This document shows, one piece after another, positions 20,701 to 27,920 of a stretch of DNA of 64,000 nucleotides. The notes beneath the pieces are model-generated. The model had not been told where the DNA came from, did no database searches, and worked only from the letters and a program-made list of their open reading frames with translations. Where the stretch lies: contig PHBO01000003.1 of NCBI GenBank assembly GCA_002840645.1, positions 186,001 to 250,000 on the forward strand, written 5' to 3'. This DNA is from Candidatus Cloacimonetes bacterium HGW-Cloacimonetes-3. Its GTDB lineage: Bacteria > Cloacimonadota > Cloacimonadia > Cloacimonadales > Cloacimonadaceae. The translations under genes were made by a program, and so were the position numbers. How positions within the stretch are numbered: the first letter of the stretch is position 1; each line of letters starts with the position of its first letter.

Positions 20701-21105
20701 CCTACAAGCAATACTATTACTACCCTTACCCCCAATCTTAATACTGCACCCGGAGAAACGATTGGAGATTACCAAAGCGGAGAATTCCTTAGCTTCAAAT
20801 CAGACCAAACAGAAACTCCAGAACTGGTTACAAGCCTAATGTCCGCCTATCCCAATCCCTTCAAGGATGGCACATCTATCGCATTGAACATAGCCAAAGA
20901 TGCTCCAAACATTAAAGTGGATGTTTATAATGTCCGTGGTCAAAAGATAAAATCCTTGTTCCATGGTCAGCTTCAGCCAGGTGCTCAGAAGCTTTGGTGG
21001 AATGGCGTGGATGACAGTGGCAATCATGTTTCTTCAGGAATATATTTCCTCAGGATGGCAAATGGCAATTCCGCCCAGAGTATCAAGCTAATGATTGTTA
21101 AATAA
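17770..21105 (+). CDS. Large secreted surface protein, paralogue of the genes at 2 and 13574
   Basis: A 1111-residue exported protein. Signal peptide LSLVILLSILVCLVYA. Residues ~20-615 are the shared body domain, closer to the truncated first gene (DNEFIWPT, CRNAVSHAVDA, YYIGYHSA, QFVKELVFDT) than to its direct neighbour. Then come the GDVVAAFV/LRGK module (about 620-730), two GWNMVSLNV/GWNLTAFTP repeats with IPNNP-NTLT-L motifs, a second divergent module (GDILAAFVNNELRG, about 905-1000), and a FlgD-like sorting domain (SAYPNPFKDGTSIAL ... WWNGVDDSGNHVSSGIYFLRM). The ATG has GGAGGAATC directly upstream. Its order of C-terminal modules is the same as in the C10 protease gene, showing that the tails were exchanged between unrelated N-terminal domains. 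Confidence 0.88.
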   Translation: MLKKALSLVILLSILVCLVYADYQKPGIIPPALELPPGVALQHQRTAPAFTFSRTPVSLITSYNDYFIGSYNGLPLRVIPESAGGGYFMTYHGQPTTTGTRRVYHTYLSSAGNVLNNNLITLTNIREGFPTMAVDPVSGKPMYAWHANADTDAQLEVRFVSDAFIEGIDGLWNEYQTIVDNPYIVGSTTDNEFIWPTAIIGPSPINGKRRIYVACRNAVSHAVDAIPSENVIIAYADFSALDIENGIALSWTRTTIPTLNQWNTDTTTHRRPNHNLVCDNAGNLYYIGYHSAADALGSNIDEPDVDVFKCTAYGAGTWTRQIFSSDMPTWNPPASPGGQGYFVNSDTGTPYTNAQLNWQIANSSHTNATMDNNGKIHVPGLWAINTPSGSYYYGMQFVKELVFDTINNTMSIKEVYPQKDPIDNYNQAFTPWDTEAPWGVVDEYADDGMGGVFPSMAGDWNFPYWNDASHDNAMMFHCGNTKITESNSEGMMAVVWQNSQRARWYNYSQIADYAAFANTPEIYIAVSANNGATWSEPIVLNNQETLQFSGIKPMWVYPADKIKYVGMQGTNKIGKLGLMFYDDYTWGSNTHSPTEFPNDGGRVMFAELQIEFPGYEPPPVDPFGTPVVLSGSMSLMSGVMIDGAMASNGDVVAAFVNVGGIPQLRGKGTVAVTNGTAACLIQIFTESNGENIFFKVWDESANEILNINETLSSQINGIVGEWPNNLFWLHANNALQQSISLSAGWNMVSLNVHPADMQITTLFSNIMSYVQSVKSVEGVFIPNNPFNTLTSLTDGKGYYVKVSQPCTLTVTGAAINTSTPIVLAAGWNLTAFTPQAPMDVISAVASLGNNLIQVKGTEGIYIPNNPYNTLTTLSPGRAYWIKVTTGASLVYAAPSRGEAQALLPSCEIWGTPVIKTNSQVILASLDEHARAGDILAAFVNNELRGLTTVMNVEGISGALLQVFTDEAGEQIQFKLYSPTSNTITTLTPNLNTAPGETIGDYQSGEFLSFKSDQTETPELVTSLMSAYPNPFKDGTSIALNIAKDAPNIKVDVYNVRGQKIKSLFHGQLQPGAQKLWWNGVDDSGNHVSSGIYFLRMANGNSAQSIKLMIVK

Positions 21106-21116
21106 GAGGTAAGGGT

Positions 21117-23171
21117 ATGAAATTGAGATACATCACTCTTACAGTGCTGCTACTTCTATGCAGTACGATCTTCGCAATTGATCCCTGGGGAGAACCGGCA
21201 GTTTTAACCGGTAGCATGTCCGTGATGGCACAGGTGGGTATAAATTCCATTCCTGCTGTTGCTGGTGACGTTGTAGCAGCTTTCGTAACTGTGGGGGGTA
21301 TCCCTCAGCTTAGAGGGAAGGAAAGCGTTATGGTAGTAAGCGGCATTGCAGGTTGTTTACTGCAAGTTTACACCGAGAGCAATGGTGAAGTAATCAGCTT
21401 CAAAGTATGGGATGAGAGTGCACAACAAGTGTGTGATGTCACCCAAACTTTAGCTTCGGAAGTCGGTGGAATTGTAGGCAGCATGACCAATCTATACCAG
21501 ATAAATGCCGAAACAGGCACTCAGGTAATTACCGATCCCTGGGGAGAACCGGCAGTTTTAACCGGTAGCATGTCTGTGATGGCGCAGGTTGCGATAAACT
21601 CTGTTCCCGCGGTTACCGGTGATATCCTTGCTGCCTTCGTAACTGTAGGGACAGATGAACAACTGAGGGGCAAAATCCCCATTCAGGTTATTCAAGGGAT
21701 AGCCGGATGCTTAATCCAAGTATTCACAGAGACAAATGGCGAGCAAGTAACATTCAAGGTTTGGGATTTCAGTGCGCAGACGATTGTTCCTGTTACCCAG
21801 ACTCTGCCCTCTGAAGCTGGCGGAATAGTAGGCAGCTTTCCCGATAACCTCTACCAGATAAATGCCGGAACAGGTGCCCAGGTGGTAGCCATGCCTGTGT
21901 TCAACCCAGCGGAAGGTACCTACCAAACAGCCCAATCTGTTGTTATCAGCTGTTCCACGCCTGGGGCGCAGATACGCTATACAACCAATGGAACTGAGCC
22001 TACGCTTACATCCACACTGTATTCTGCACCAATAAACGTTGCCGCCACTACAACTGTTAAGGCTAAGGCGTTTCTCACAAACTGGAGTCCCAGTGCTACG
22101 GTTACGGCTGTTTATACTATCACAGGGACGGTTGCAACTCCCACATTAACACCTGCTGGGGGAATATACCAAACTGCACAGAATGTAACTATAGCTTGTG
22201 CCACTGCAGGGGCGCAGATACGCTACACAAGCAATGGAACAGTCCCCACTGAAGCATCAGCGTTGTATTCCACTCCTATAAGCCTTCCGCTAAACAGTAC
22301 TACCACTATCAAAGCGAAGGCATATTTAACGGGGTGGGCACCAAGTGAAATAATAAATGCCGTCTATACCATCACAGGCACTGTTGCAACGCCTGTTATC
22401 ACCCCACCGGCAGGCACGTATGCAACTGCTCAGACAGTGAGCATCACCTGTGCAACAGTTGGTTCGCAAATTCGCTATACCACTAATGGAGCTGAGCCTA
22501 CGCTAACCTCCACACTGTACTCTGCGCCAATAAACGTTGCTACCAGTATGACGGTAAAAGCAAAGGGCTTCTTAACAAACTGGACGTCCAGCGCATCCGC
22601 AGTGGCAAACTACACCATCACAGGTACAGTGGCTACGCCATCTTTCAGCCCGGAGCCTGGGCAGTATCAAAACCAGGTGGATGTAAGCATGGCATGCTCT
22701 ACTCCCGGAGCGCAGATTCGTTATACGCTGAATGATACTGAGCCGGTAGAGACATCATTTCTCTATGCTAATCCAATCCACATTAGCCAAAGCACAACGT
22801 TTCGTGCCAAAGCCTTTTTAACAGGTTGGACACCGAGCGCCACGGCAACAGCTATCTACTCTATAAGTGTGGCGAATCCAGAGAACCCCGCTGCACCCGT
22901 AGTTACAGGTATCCATGGCATCTACCCCAATCCCTTCTCCGACATCACAAACATCAAATTGGGGATTAGCGAAGCCAATCAGGGGTATCAGTTAAACATC
23001 TATAACATCAAAGGCGAGTGCGTTTACCGCATCGAGGGAAACGCAAAAGGAAGTATCGAACTGATCTGGAATGGCTATAGCAATGATGGAACCAAACTTC
23101 CATCGGGAGTGTATCTCATTTCTTTCAGTTCAGGAAGCACTTCACAAACCCGAAAAGCTGTCCTAAAATAA
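21117..23171 (+). CDS. Secreted module-repeat protein: two GDVLAAFV/LRGK modules plus four CHB_HEX_C-like repeats
   Basis: A 684-residue exported protein (signal peptide ITLTVLLLLCSTIFA) with no N-terminal catalytic or body domain. Two tandem copies of the ~118-residue module start DPWGEPAVLTGSMSVMAQV (about residues 21-135 and 140-257). The first 19 residues are identical between copies, so the duplication is recent or homogenised. Four ~85-residue chitobiase-type C-terminal repeats follow (258-600), then the sorting domain (GIYPNPFSDITNIKLG ... KAVLK), nearly the same as in the gene at 13574. GAGGTAAGGGT precedes ATG. It starts 11 bases after the previous stop, so it is cotranscribed. Likely a structural or binding surface protein. 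Confidence 0.87.
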   Translation: MKLRYITLTVLLLLCSTIFAIDPWGEPAVLTGSMSVMAQVGINSIPAVAGDVVAAFVTVGGIPQLRGKESVMVVSGIAGCLLQVYTESNGEVISFKVWDESAQQVCDVTQTLASEVGGIVGSMTNLYQINAETGTQVITDPWGEPAVLTGSMSVMAQVAINSVPAVTGDILAAFVTVGTDEQLRGKIPIQVIQGIAGCLIQVFTETNGEQVTFKVWDFSAQTIVPVTQTLPSEAGGIVGSFPDNLYQINAGTGAQVVAMPVFNPAEGTYQTAQSVVISCSTPGAQIRYTTNGTEPTLTSTLYSAPINVAATTTVKAKAFLTNWSPSATVTAVYTITGTVATPTLTPAGGIYQTAQNVTIACATAGAQIRYTSNGTVPTEASALYSTPISLPLNSTTTIKAKAYLTGWAPSEIINAVYTITGTVATPVITPPAGTYATAQTVSITCATVGSQIRYTTNGAEPTLTSTLYSAPINVATSMTVKAKGFLTNWTSSASAVANYTITGTVATPSFSPEPGQYQNQVDVSMACSTPGAQIRYTLNDTEPVETSFLYANPIHISQSTTFRAKAFLTGWTPSATATAIYSISVANPENPAAPVVTGIHGIYPNPFSDITNIKLGISEANQGYQLNIYNIKGECVYRIEGNAKGSIELIWNGYSNDGTKLPSGVYLISFSSGSTSQTRKAVLK

Positions 23172-23188
23172 TACCTTAAACAGACATA

Positions 23189-23232
23189 AGCCTTGCCGGG
23201 GTTAACATCACCGGCAAGGCTTCTTTTGTTTC
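23189..23232 (+). terminator. Intrinsic terminator closing the surface-protein cluster
   Basis: An 11-bp stem (AGCCTTGCCGG / CCGGCAAGGCT) is followed by TCTTTTGTTT. It is 18 bases past the stop, and the palindromic element copy B begins in its T-run. Confidence 0.85.
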
Positions 23233-23314
23233 CTTGCATAAATTGCCATAGAATTACGGATGAATTACGCATCCCATCCGTATTTCATGCGTAATGCATA
23301 AGTAATTCAAGCAG
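23230..23314. repeat. Palindromic element, copy B
   Basis: The left end is TTCCTTGC (23229-23236). The core ATTACGGATGAATTACGCAT-CCC-ATCCGTATTTCATGCGTAAT has few mismatches. The right end is TAATTCAAGCAGGGG. It matches copy C inverted. It sits between convergent genes, directly after a terminator. Confidence 0.85.
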
Positions 23315-23391
23315 GGGAGATGCAAGTATCAGGATAGCAGGCTTCAAAGAGGCTGTTAGATTGGTTAAAAAGCTGAGGATGAAGGGCTTAC

Positions 23392-24501
23392 TTAGGATTT
23401 ATCTACAAAAACGTATTTGCCTTTGATGTTTGTTTTCATTTGCATGCTGATGAGCTTGCTTTCTTCATTGAATATGGCTTGCAGATGCACTCCGGTGGCA
23501 CTATTGGTAAAATGATCACGCTTCTCTGTGGCATCCTGCACAAAGAAATAATCCACTTTGCCCTCAGCGGTGAATTTTCTTATCTGGTCGTCCACAAAGT
23601 GCATGGAGATTAGGTCTGCCTGCACGGTATTCTTCTTTTCGCCTTTTTTCTTTTCGCTAAAAGCCACTTTGCAGGAATCAATCAAGTCTGTGCGGGTTAG
23701 CTTGCGCTCTGTAAAAAAGAGCTGGAATTCCATTGCACTGGCACGTGCATAATCTGAGGTAAAGCTTGGTTTCCCAGTGAATACAGCCCTGTCTTCTTCC
23801 ATGAAATAGATCAGGAAATCACTTTTTGCTGCGTAATCCTGAGTGTAAACCTCCACATTGAAGGTGGCAATCATCTTGCGTTCTTTATCGAAAAACTCCA
23901 TTTTATCGGAGCTAATATAAAGGCTGTCTGATGTTCCTGCCTGAAGGCGTGGCTCCTCCAACAGCAATGCGTATCCGGCTTTTCTGTCCCATTGAGCATA
24001 ACCACATTTGGCATGGGCGTTTTCTTTCAGGTCATACGCTGAAACACGGCTCCAGGTAGTAAGCACATCGTTTTTCTTGTCATAGCTTGCATAGTCGCTT
24101 CTGGTCCAGCGGTATTCGCCTTGTTTGTTTTTATGGGTGGCAAACACTCTGCCCCCCATGTTCAGAAGCTCGGGGATGCGGTAATAGGCAAGAGTGTCCG
24201 CACTAAGGGTGAGGCTGTCATTGGAAACTACCACATTGCCGTAAAGGCGGGCAATCTTCTTGGTGTCAAAAATCAAGGCACGAGAACTGCGGAATTCGGT
24301 TTTACCGTAAAAGAAATGCACATTGCCGCTTAGCTCCAGAATCTGCTCCGCTTCCATCTTGTTCATAAACAGCTTATCGGCGTGGACAAGGCGAAACTTC
24401 TCGGTTGGGGCTTTTTTTGCTTGGGCGAACAAGGAGATATTACATCCAAGCAGAAGAATGGCTAGAAGCAGTTTGATAATAGAGTGTGGTAGCTTCACCA
24501 A
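23392..24501 (-). CDS. OstA/LptA-like LPS transport protein
   Basis: A 369-residue exported protein (signal peptide IIKLLLAILLLGCNISLFAQ). It carries OstA/LptA beta-jelly-roll repeats: ILELSGNVHFFYGKTEFRSS, ARLYGNVVVSNDSLTLSADT and FTAEGKVDYFF. LptA-family proteins bridge the periplasm and carry LPS from the inner-membrane LptBFGC complex to LptD. At 369 residues it is about twice the E. coli LptA length; Bacteroidetes have similar long OstA-like proteins. The ATG overlaps the lptC stop by 7 bases. It is last in metK-kdsA-kdsC-lptC-ostA; lptB, the usual next gene, is not here. Confidence 0.85.
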   Translation of the reverse strand: MVKLPHSIIKLLLAILLLGCNISLFAQAKKAPTEKFRLVHADKLFMNKMEAEQILELSGNVHFFYGKTEFRSSRALIFDTKKIARLYGNVVVSNDSLTLSADTLAYYRIPELLNMGGRVFATHKNKQGEYRWTRSDYASYDKKNDVLTTWSRVSAYDLKENAHAKCGYAQWDRKAGYALLLEEPRLQAGTSDSLYISSDKMEFFDKERKMIATFNVEVYTQDYAAKSDFLIYFMEEDRAVFTGKPSFTSDYARASAMEFQLFFTERKLTRTDLIDSCKVAFSEKKKGEKKNTVQADLISMHFVDDQIRKFTAEGKVDYFFVQDATEKRDHFTNSATGVHLQAIFNEESKLISMQMKTNIKGKYVFVDKS

Positions 24502-25043
24502 TCCAGTTCCTCTGGTTTTATCTTACCCTCGGCGGATACTTTATCCATTTCCACGAAACTAAGCTTGGAATTGGTGCGCAGGCTCTCGCCGCGTAGAACG
24601 CTTCCATCGCGTACCAGAGTTACATTCAGGGGAGCGGTAATCTCGTCCACGGCTCTGTCCCAAATAATCTTTGAGGTACTTAGCGAACCGTTGGGAGATG
24701 TCATTCTGGCATTCCCATTAGCGAAAATAATGTTGCGGGCATCATCCACAATGGTAGTATCTGCCTGTATGGTAGAATTTATCTGATTGTTTTTGTCAAA
24801 GGTGGTGAGGCTTACTCCATATCCATGCATCATGCGTCTATCATTAAAACGCTCTATCTTCTTTGCTTCCAGATAGTATTCTTGCCGGTTGTCTATGTAC
24901 TGGGTAATGCGGACATTGAAGCTGGTCTCGTCCGGTAAGCTGCGATCAAGCGCGTCTGTCTTCCCCTGCAGAATGGCTTCTTTGCAGGAAGCAAGAATCA
25001 GTAATAAAGTAGCAAGCAGCAGTAGCTTAACAAATATCTTCAA
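24495..25043 (-). CDS. lptC: LPS export periplasmic lipoprotein LptC
   Basis: A 182-residue LptC-type protein that accepts LPS from LptBFG and passes it to LptA. It has a lipobox (LILASC, Cys20) instead of the E. coli transmembrane anchor, as in Bacteroidetes LptC. It contains RIMRYIDNRQEYYLEA-like spacing (RITQYIDNRQEYYLEAKKIE) and a jelly-roll ending VRDGSVLRGESLRTNSKL, typical of LptC/YrbK. Its start lies inside the end of kdsC (17-base overlap), so translation is coupled. Confidence 0.88.
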   Translation of the reverse strand: MKIFVKLLLLATLLLILASCKEAILQGKTDALDRSLPDETSFNVRITQYIDNRQEYYLEAKKIERFNDRRMMHGYGVSLTTFDKNNQINSTIQADTTIVDDARNIIFANGNARMTSPNGSLSTSKIIWDRAVDEITAPLNVTLVRDGSVLRGESLRTNSKLSFVEMDKVSAEGKIKPEELDW

Positions 25044-25584
25044 GATAAAGCTTCACCGTCTTTTCATAGATGCCTTTATGCACCAGGATGTGATTTATCA
25101 GGTCTCTCACAGCACCATGTCCACCATTATGTTCTGCCACCCAATCGGCGATTTTCTGTACATCCGGCTGGGCATCGGCAGGAGTGGCGGAAAATGCAAC
25201 CTTACGCATCACAGGCACATCATTCCAATCGTCGCCCATATAAACCACATGCCTGTAGTCCAGATTAAGCTTGGCAAGAAGCTCATCAAGGCATTGCAGC
25301 TTATTGTGAACGCCTTGGTGCAGGTGCTGTATATGCAGGTCGCTACATCGACGCTCCAGCGCTTCGGATTTGCGCCCGGTGATCACTCCGGTTTGCATTT
25401 CAGTATATTTCAGCAGGAGAAAGCCCATGCCGTCATGACCGTGGAAGTGCTTCAATTCCTGGCGTGCTTCGCCATATATAATACGCCCGTCTGTAAGTAC
25501 GCCGTCGCAATCTAAAAGCAACAGCTTAATCTCACCCCAGGCAACGGGACGCTTGCTCGGTTTTGTAAGGCAGTTCTTTTCCAT
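25027..25584 (-). CDS. kdsC: KdsC-type HAD phosphatase (Kdo-8-phosphate phosphatase)
   Basis: A 185-residue HAD phosphatase that removes phosphate from Kdo-8-phosphate, the step after KdsA. Motif I is LLLLDCDGVLTDG (Asp25 nucleophile, Asp27). Motif II is TGRKSEALERR, and motif IV MGDDWNDVPVMRKV lies near residue 115. The compact form without a cap domain matches the tetrameric KdsC family. It starts 9 bases after the kdsA stop and overlaps lptC, the common kdsC-lptC-lptA order. Confidence 0.93.
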   Translation of the reverse strand: MEKNCLTKPSKRPVAWGEIKLLLLDCDGVLTDGRIIYGEARQELKHFHGHDGMGFLLLKYTEMQTGVITGRKSEALERRCSDLHIQHLHQGVHNKLQCLDELLAKLNLDYRHVVYMGDDWNDVPVMRKVAFSATPADAQPDVQKIADWVAEHNGGHGAVRDLINHILVHKGIYEKTVKLYLEDIC

Positions 25585-25593
25585 ATTACAACC

Positions 25594-26397
25594 TCAAATT
25601 GCGTTTGCTATGCGTAAACAGCCGTCCAACAGAGCTTCCATCTCATGCAGGGGTAGCATGGATGAAGCATCGGAAAGCGCTTTTGCAGGTTCCGGATGAG
25701 TTTCGATAAACAATCCCTTCAACATGCCTGTAGCGATGGCAGCACGTGCCATCATTGCCGCATATTCCGGGTTTCCCCCCGAGGTAGCGCTTACAGAAGG
25801 AAGCTGTAAAGAATGGGTAACATCATAAACCACGGGGTAGCCCAATTCTTGCATGATGGCGAAGCTACGGAAGTCCACAACAAGGTTATGATAACCAAAA
25901 CTGCTGCCTCGTTCACATAGCATGATCTGGTTATTCCCTGTGGCAGCAGCCTTCAAAGCGGCGGCATGCATGTCCTGAGGTGCCATGAACTGTCCCTTTT
26001 TTATATTCACAATCTTACCGCTTTGAGCAGCAGCCTGAATAAGCTCTGTTTGGCGGGAGAGAAACGCGGGGATTTGCAGGATATCACACACTTCGGCAGC
26101 ATCAGCCACTTCTGCGCATTCGTGTACGTCGCTGATTACAGGTAGTTCCAGCTGGGTTTTAATCCGGTTCAGGGTCTCAAGCCCTTTTATAGCTCCGGGA
26201 CCACTGGGGGAGCTGTAATTGCTTCGGTTTGCCTTGCGGTAAGAGGATTTGAATACAAGGATTACACCCTTGCGCAGGCATAGCTCCTTCAGGAATTCTG
26301 CCGTACGGAGCATCATGCTCTCTTCTTCCACCACACAAGGACCTGCAAGCAGGAAGAATGGACTGGCTTCAGACAGGCTTTGGTATAAATGCTTCAT
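25594..26397 (-). CDS. kdsA: 3-deoxy-8-phosphooctulonate synthase KdsA
   Basis: A 267-residue enzyme joining phosphoenolpyruvate and arabinose-5-phosphate to make Kdo-8-phosphate for lipid A-core LPS. Motifs: FFLLAGPCVVEEESMM at the N-terminus, FKSSYRKANRSNYSSPSGPG near 55, SRQTELIQAAAQSGKIVNIKKGQF in the middle, and VVYDVTHSLQLPS and IETHPEPAKALSDASSMLP toward the end. Cys18 near the N-terminus may belong to a metal-dependent KdsA site. I placed the start at ATG 26397, 8 bases after the metK stop with AAGGATA upstream, rather than the longer frame inside metK. Confidence 0.96.
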   Translation of the reverse strand: MKHLYQSLSEASPFFLLAGPCVVEEESMMLRTAEFLKELCLRKGVILVFKSSYRKANRSNYSSPSGPGAIKGLETLNRIKTQLELPVISDVHECAEVADAAEVCDILQIPAFLSRQTELIQAAAQSGKIVNIKKGQFMAPQDMHAAALKAAATGNNQIMLCERGSSFGYHNLVVDFRSFAIMQELGYPVVYDVTHSLQLPSVSATSGGNPEYAAMMARAAIATGMLKGLFIETHPEPAKALSDASSMLPLHEMEALLDGCLRIANAI

Positions 26398-26405
26398 TAT
26401 TATCC

Positions 26406-27566
26406 TTAGTGAATGGTTTTTACACTTTCCCAACTGAAGCTATCACGTCCGAAATGGCCGTAGCTGGCAGTTGGCAGGTAAATGGGTTTCCTAAGATCAA
26501 GGTAATCTATTATTCCCATTACTGTCAAGTCAAAGTTCTTGGCTACTAATCTTTCAATTTCTGTATCGCTTTCTCTACCGCTGCCAAAGGTATCTACCAT
26601 CAGAGAAACAGGCATCTGCTCGCCGATAACAAAGCTGAACTGAATCAGGCACTCCGCGGCTAAGCCCGAAGCTACAACGCTCTTGGCAATATGACGTGCC
26701 ATATATGCAGCGCTTCTGTCCACTTTGGTTGCATCTTTACCGGAGAAAGCTCCACCGCCATGCTGCGCCCAACCACCGTATGTATCCACTATTATTTTGC
26801 GTCCCGTAAGCCCTGTATCTGCTGCTGGACCACCATCGTGCCAGCGTCCTAAGGGGTTAATCTTGATTTCGCAATTCTTGGTTTCGAAAAAGCCTTTACT
26901 CTCTTCTTCCATTTGGGCAATACTGGGTAGGATAACCTGTTTGTTGATGGCGTGTTTCAGCTCATCGAACTCCATCTCGCAGATATCGTTGTGGTGCGTG
27001 GAAATAACCAGGGTCTTCAAATCTACAGCTTGCCTGCCGATATAGTGCATGCTTATCTGGCTTTTGGCATCGGGCAGCAGGCAGGGAATGGTGCCGCTTT
27101 TTCGGGCTTCGGCAAGGTTCATCAGCAGCTTGTGGGCAAGCTCGATGGGAATAGGCATCAAGCTTTTGGTTTGCGAGCAAGCATAGCCGAACATCAAGCC
27201 CTGATCTCCGGCACCGGTGTTTTCTTCCAAAGCCAGTTCTTGCTTATGTAGGTAGTTGTTTATTATGCAATTTGTGTCGAAGCCTTTATTGGCATTGGTA
27301 TAGCCTATATCACCGATCACTTTGCGGATAATCGGTTCCACTTCAATCTTCGCCCGGGAGGATATCTCACCAGATACAATAACTCTGTCTTCGGTTGCCA
27401 TCGTCTCGCACGCAACTTTGGAGCGAGGATCAGCAGCAAGGTAGGCATCGAGTATGGCGTCAGATATCTGATCGCAAACCTTATCTGGATGCCCTTCAGA
27501 AACCGATTCGGATGTGAAAATATATCCGCTTCTGTCCGGTGTGTCAAGTGCGTGTAATGCTGTCAT
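26406..27566 (-). CDS. metK: S-adenosylmethionine synthetase MetK
   Basis: A 386-residue MetK, which makes S-adenosylmethionine from methionine and ATP. Signature motifs: SESVSEGHPDKVCDQISDAI (ATP/Mg site), GAGDQGLMFGYA, and GGGAFSGKDATKVDRSAAY near residue 260. Length is normal. The ATG has AAGGAGAAGAAAC upstream. It is the first gene of the Kdo/Lpt operon. A small stem-loop (27583-27603) lies between the preceding tRNA terminator and the RBS. TATAAT on the minus strand at 27614-27619, right after the terminator T-run, could be its -10 box, but no good -35 is visible. Confidence 0.97.
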   Translation of the reverse strand: MTALHALDTPDRSGYIFTSESVSEGHPDKVCDQISDAILDAYLAADPRSKVACETMATEDRVIVSGEISSRAKIEVEPIIRKVIGDIGYTNANKGFDTNCIINNYLHKQELALEENTGAGDQGLMFGYACSQTKSLMPIPIELAHKLLMNLAEARKSGTIPCLLPDAKSQISMHYIGRQAVDLKTLVISTHHNDICEMEFDELKHAINKQVILPSIAQMEEESKGFFETKNCEIKINPLGRWHDGGPAADTGLTGRKIIVDTYGGWAQHGGGAFSGKDATKVDRSAAYMARHIAKSVVASGLAAECLIQFSFVIGEQMPVSLMVDTFGSGRESDTEIERLVAKNFDLTVMGIIDYLDLRKPIYLPTASYGHFGRDSFSWESVKTIH

Positions 27567-27582
27567 TGTTTCTTCTCCTTAT

Positions 27583-27603
27583 CTAACCGCTGCAAGAGGT
27601 TAG
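27583..27603 (-). promoter_or_regulatory. Small stem-loop in the metK leader
   Basis: CTAACC / GGTTAG pair over a 9-base loop immediately before the AAGGAG ribosome site. It is too short for any SAM riboswitch class that I know; a regulatory role is possible but not shown. Confidence 0.3.
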
Positions 27604-27617
27604 ACTGTGTATAATTA

Positions 27618-27644
27618 TAAAAAAAGCCGGCTGCTAAAGCCGGC
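27618..27644 (-). terminator. Intrinsic terminator after tRNA-Lys
   Basis: On the minus strand, a GCCGGCTTTAGCAGCCGGC hairpin (27626-27644) is followed by seven T residues (27619-27625). It separates the tRNA transcript from metK. Confidence 0.85.
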
Positions 27645-27758
27645 GAAGAATATGTAGCCGCGCTTTAGCACATTTATATAGCGGAGCAAAGGGCAAATTA
27701 CCGCTGTTCATCTATTCACCCGAAGCTAATTTACCCTCGGGGCTTGTGTTAAAAGGAA

Positions 27759-27834
27759 TGGTACACCTTCGGGGATTCGAACCCCGGACCCACTGATTAA
27801 GAGTCAGTTGCTCTACCAACTGAGCTAAAGATGC
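27759..27834 (-). tRNA. tRNA-Lys (anticodon CTT)
   Basis: The 76-base minus-strand sequence folds as a standard tRNA. The acceptor is GCATCTT/AAGGTGT with two G-U pairs. The D-arm contains AGCTCAGTTGGTAGAGC. The anticodon loop is CTCTTAA (anticodon CTT, Lys). The T-arm is CCGGGG-TTCGAAT-CCCCG, and ACCA is encoded at the 3' end. It has its own promoter upstream. Confidence 0.96.
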
Positions 27835-27847
27835 ACGCAATCAGGGT

Positions 27848-27876
27848 CATTTATTTTTATACAGGGCTAATGTCAA
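27848..27876 (-). promoter_or_regulatory. sigma70-like promoter of tRNA-Lys
   Basis: On the minus strand, TTGACA (27871-27876), exactly 17 bases, then TAAATG (27848-27853). Initiation would fall about 6 bases before the mature tRNA 5' end. Confidence 0.7.
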
Positions 27877-27920
27877 GGAAAAAGGCTGATCGCCCAATCC
27901 ATGAAACCAACTCTACCGCC

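Noticed and set aside
24889-25515. 208-codon plus-strand open frame opposite lptC/kdsC
   Set aside because: It is antisense to two recognisable coupled genes and has no recognisable family.
27583-27603. SAM riboswitch in the metK leader
   Set aside because: Only one 6-bp hairpin is present; no conserved core of any SAM class is visible.
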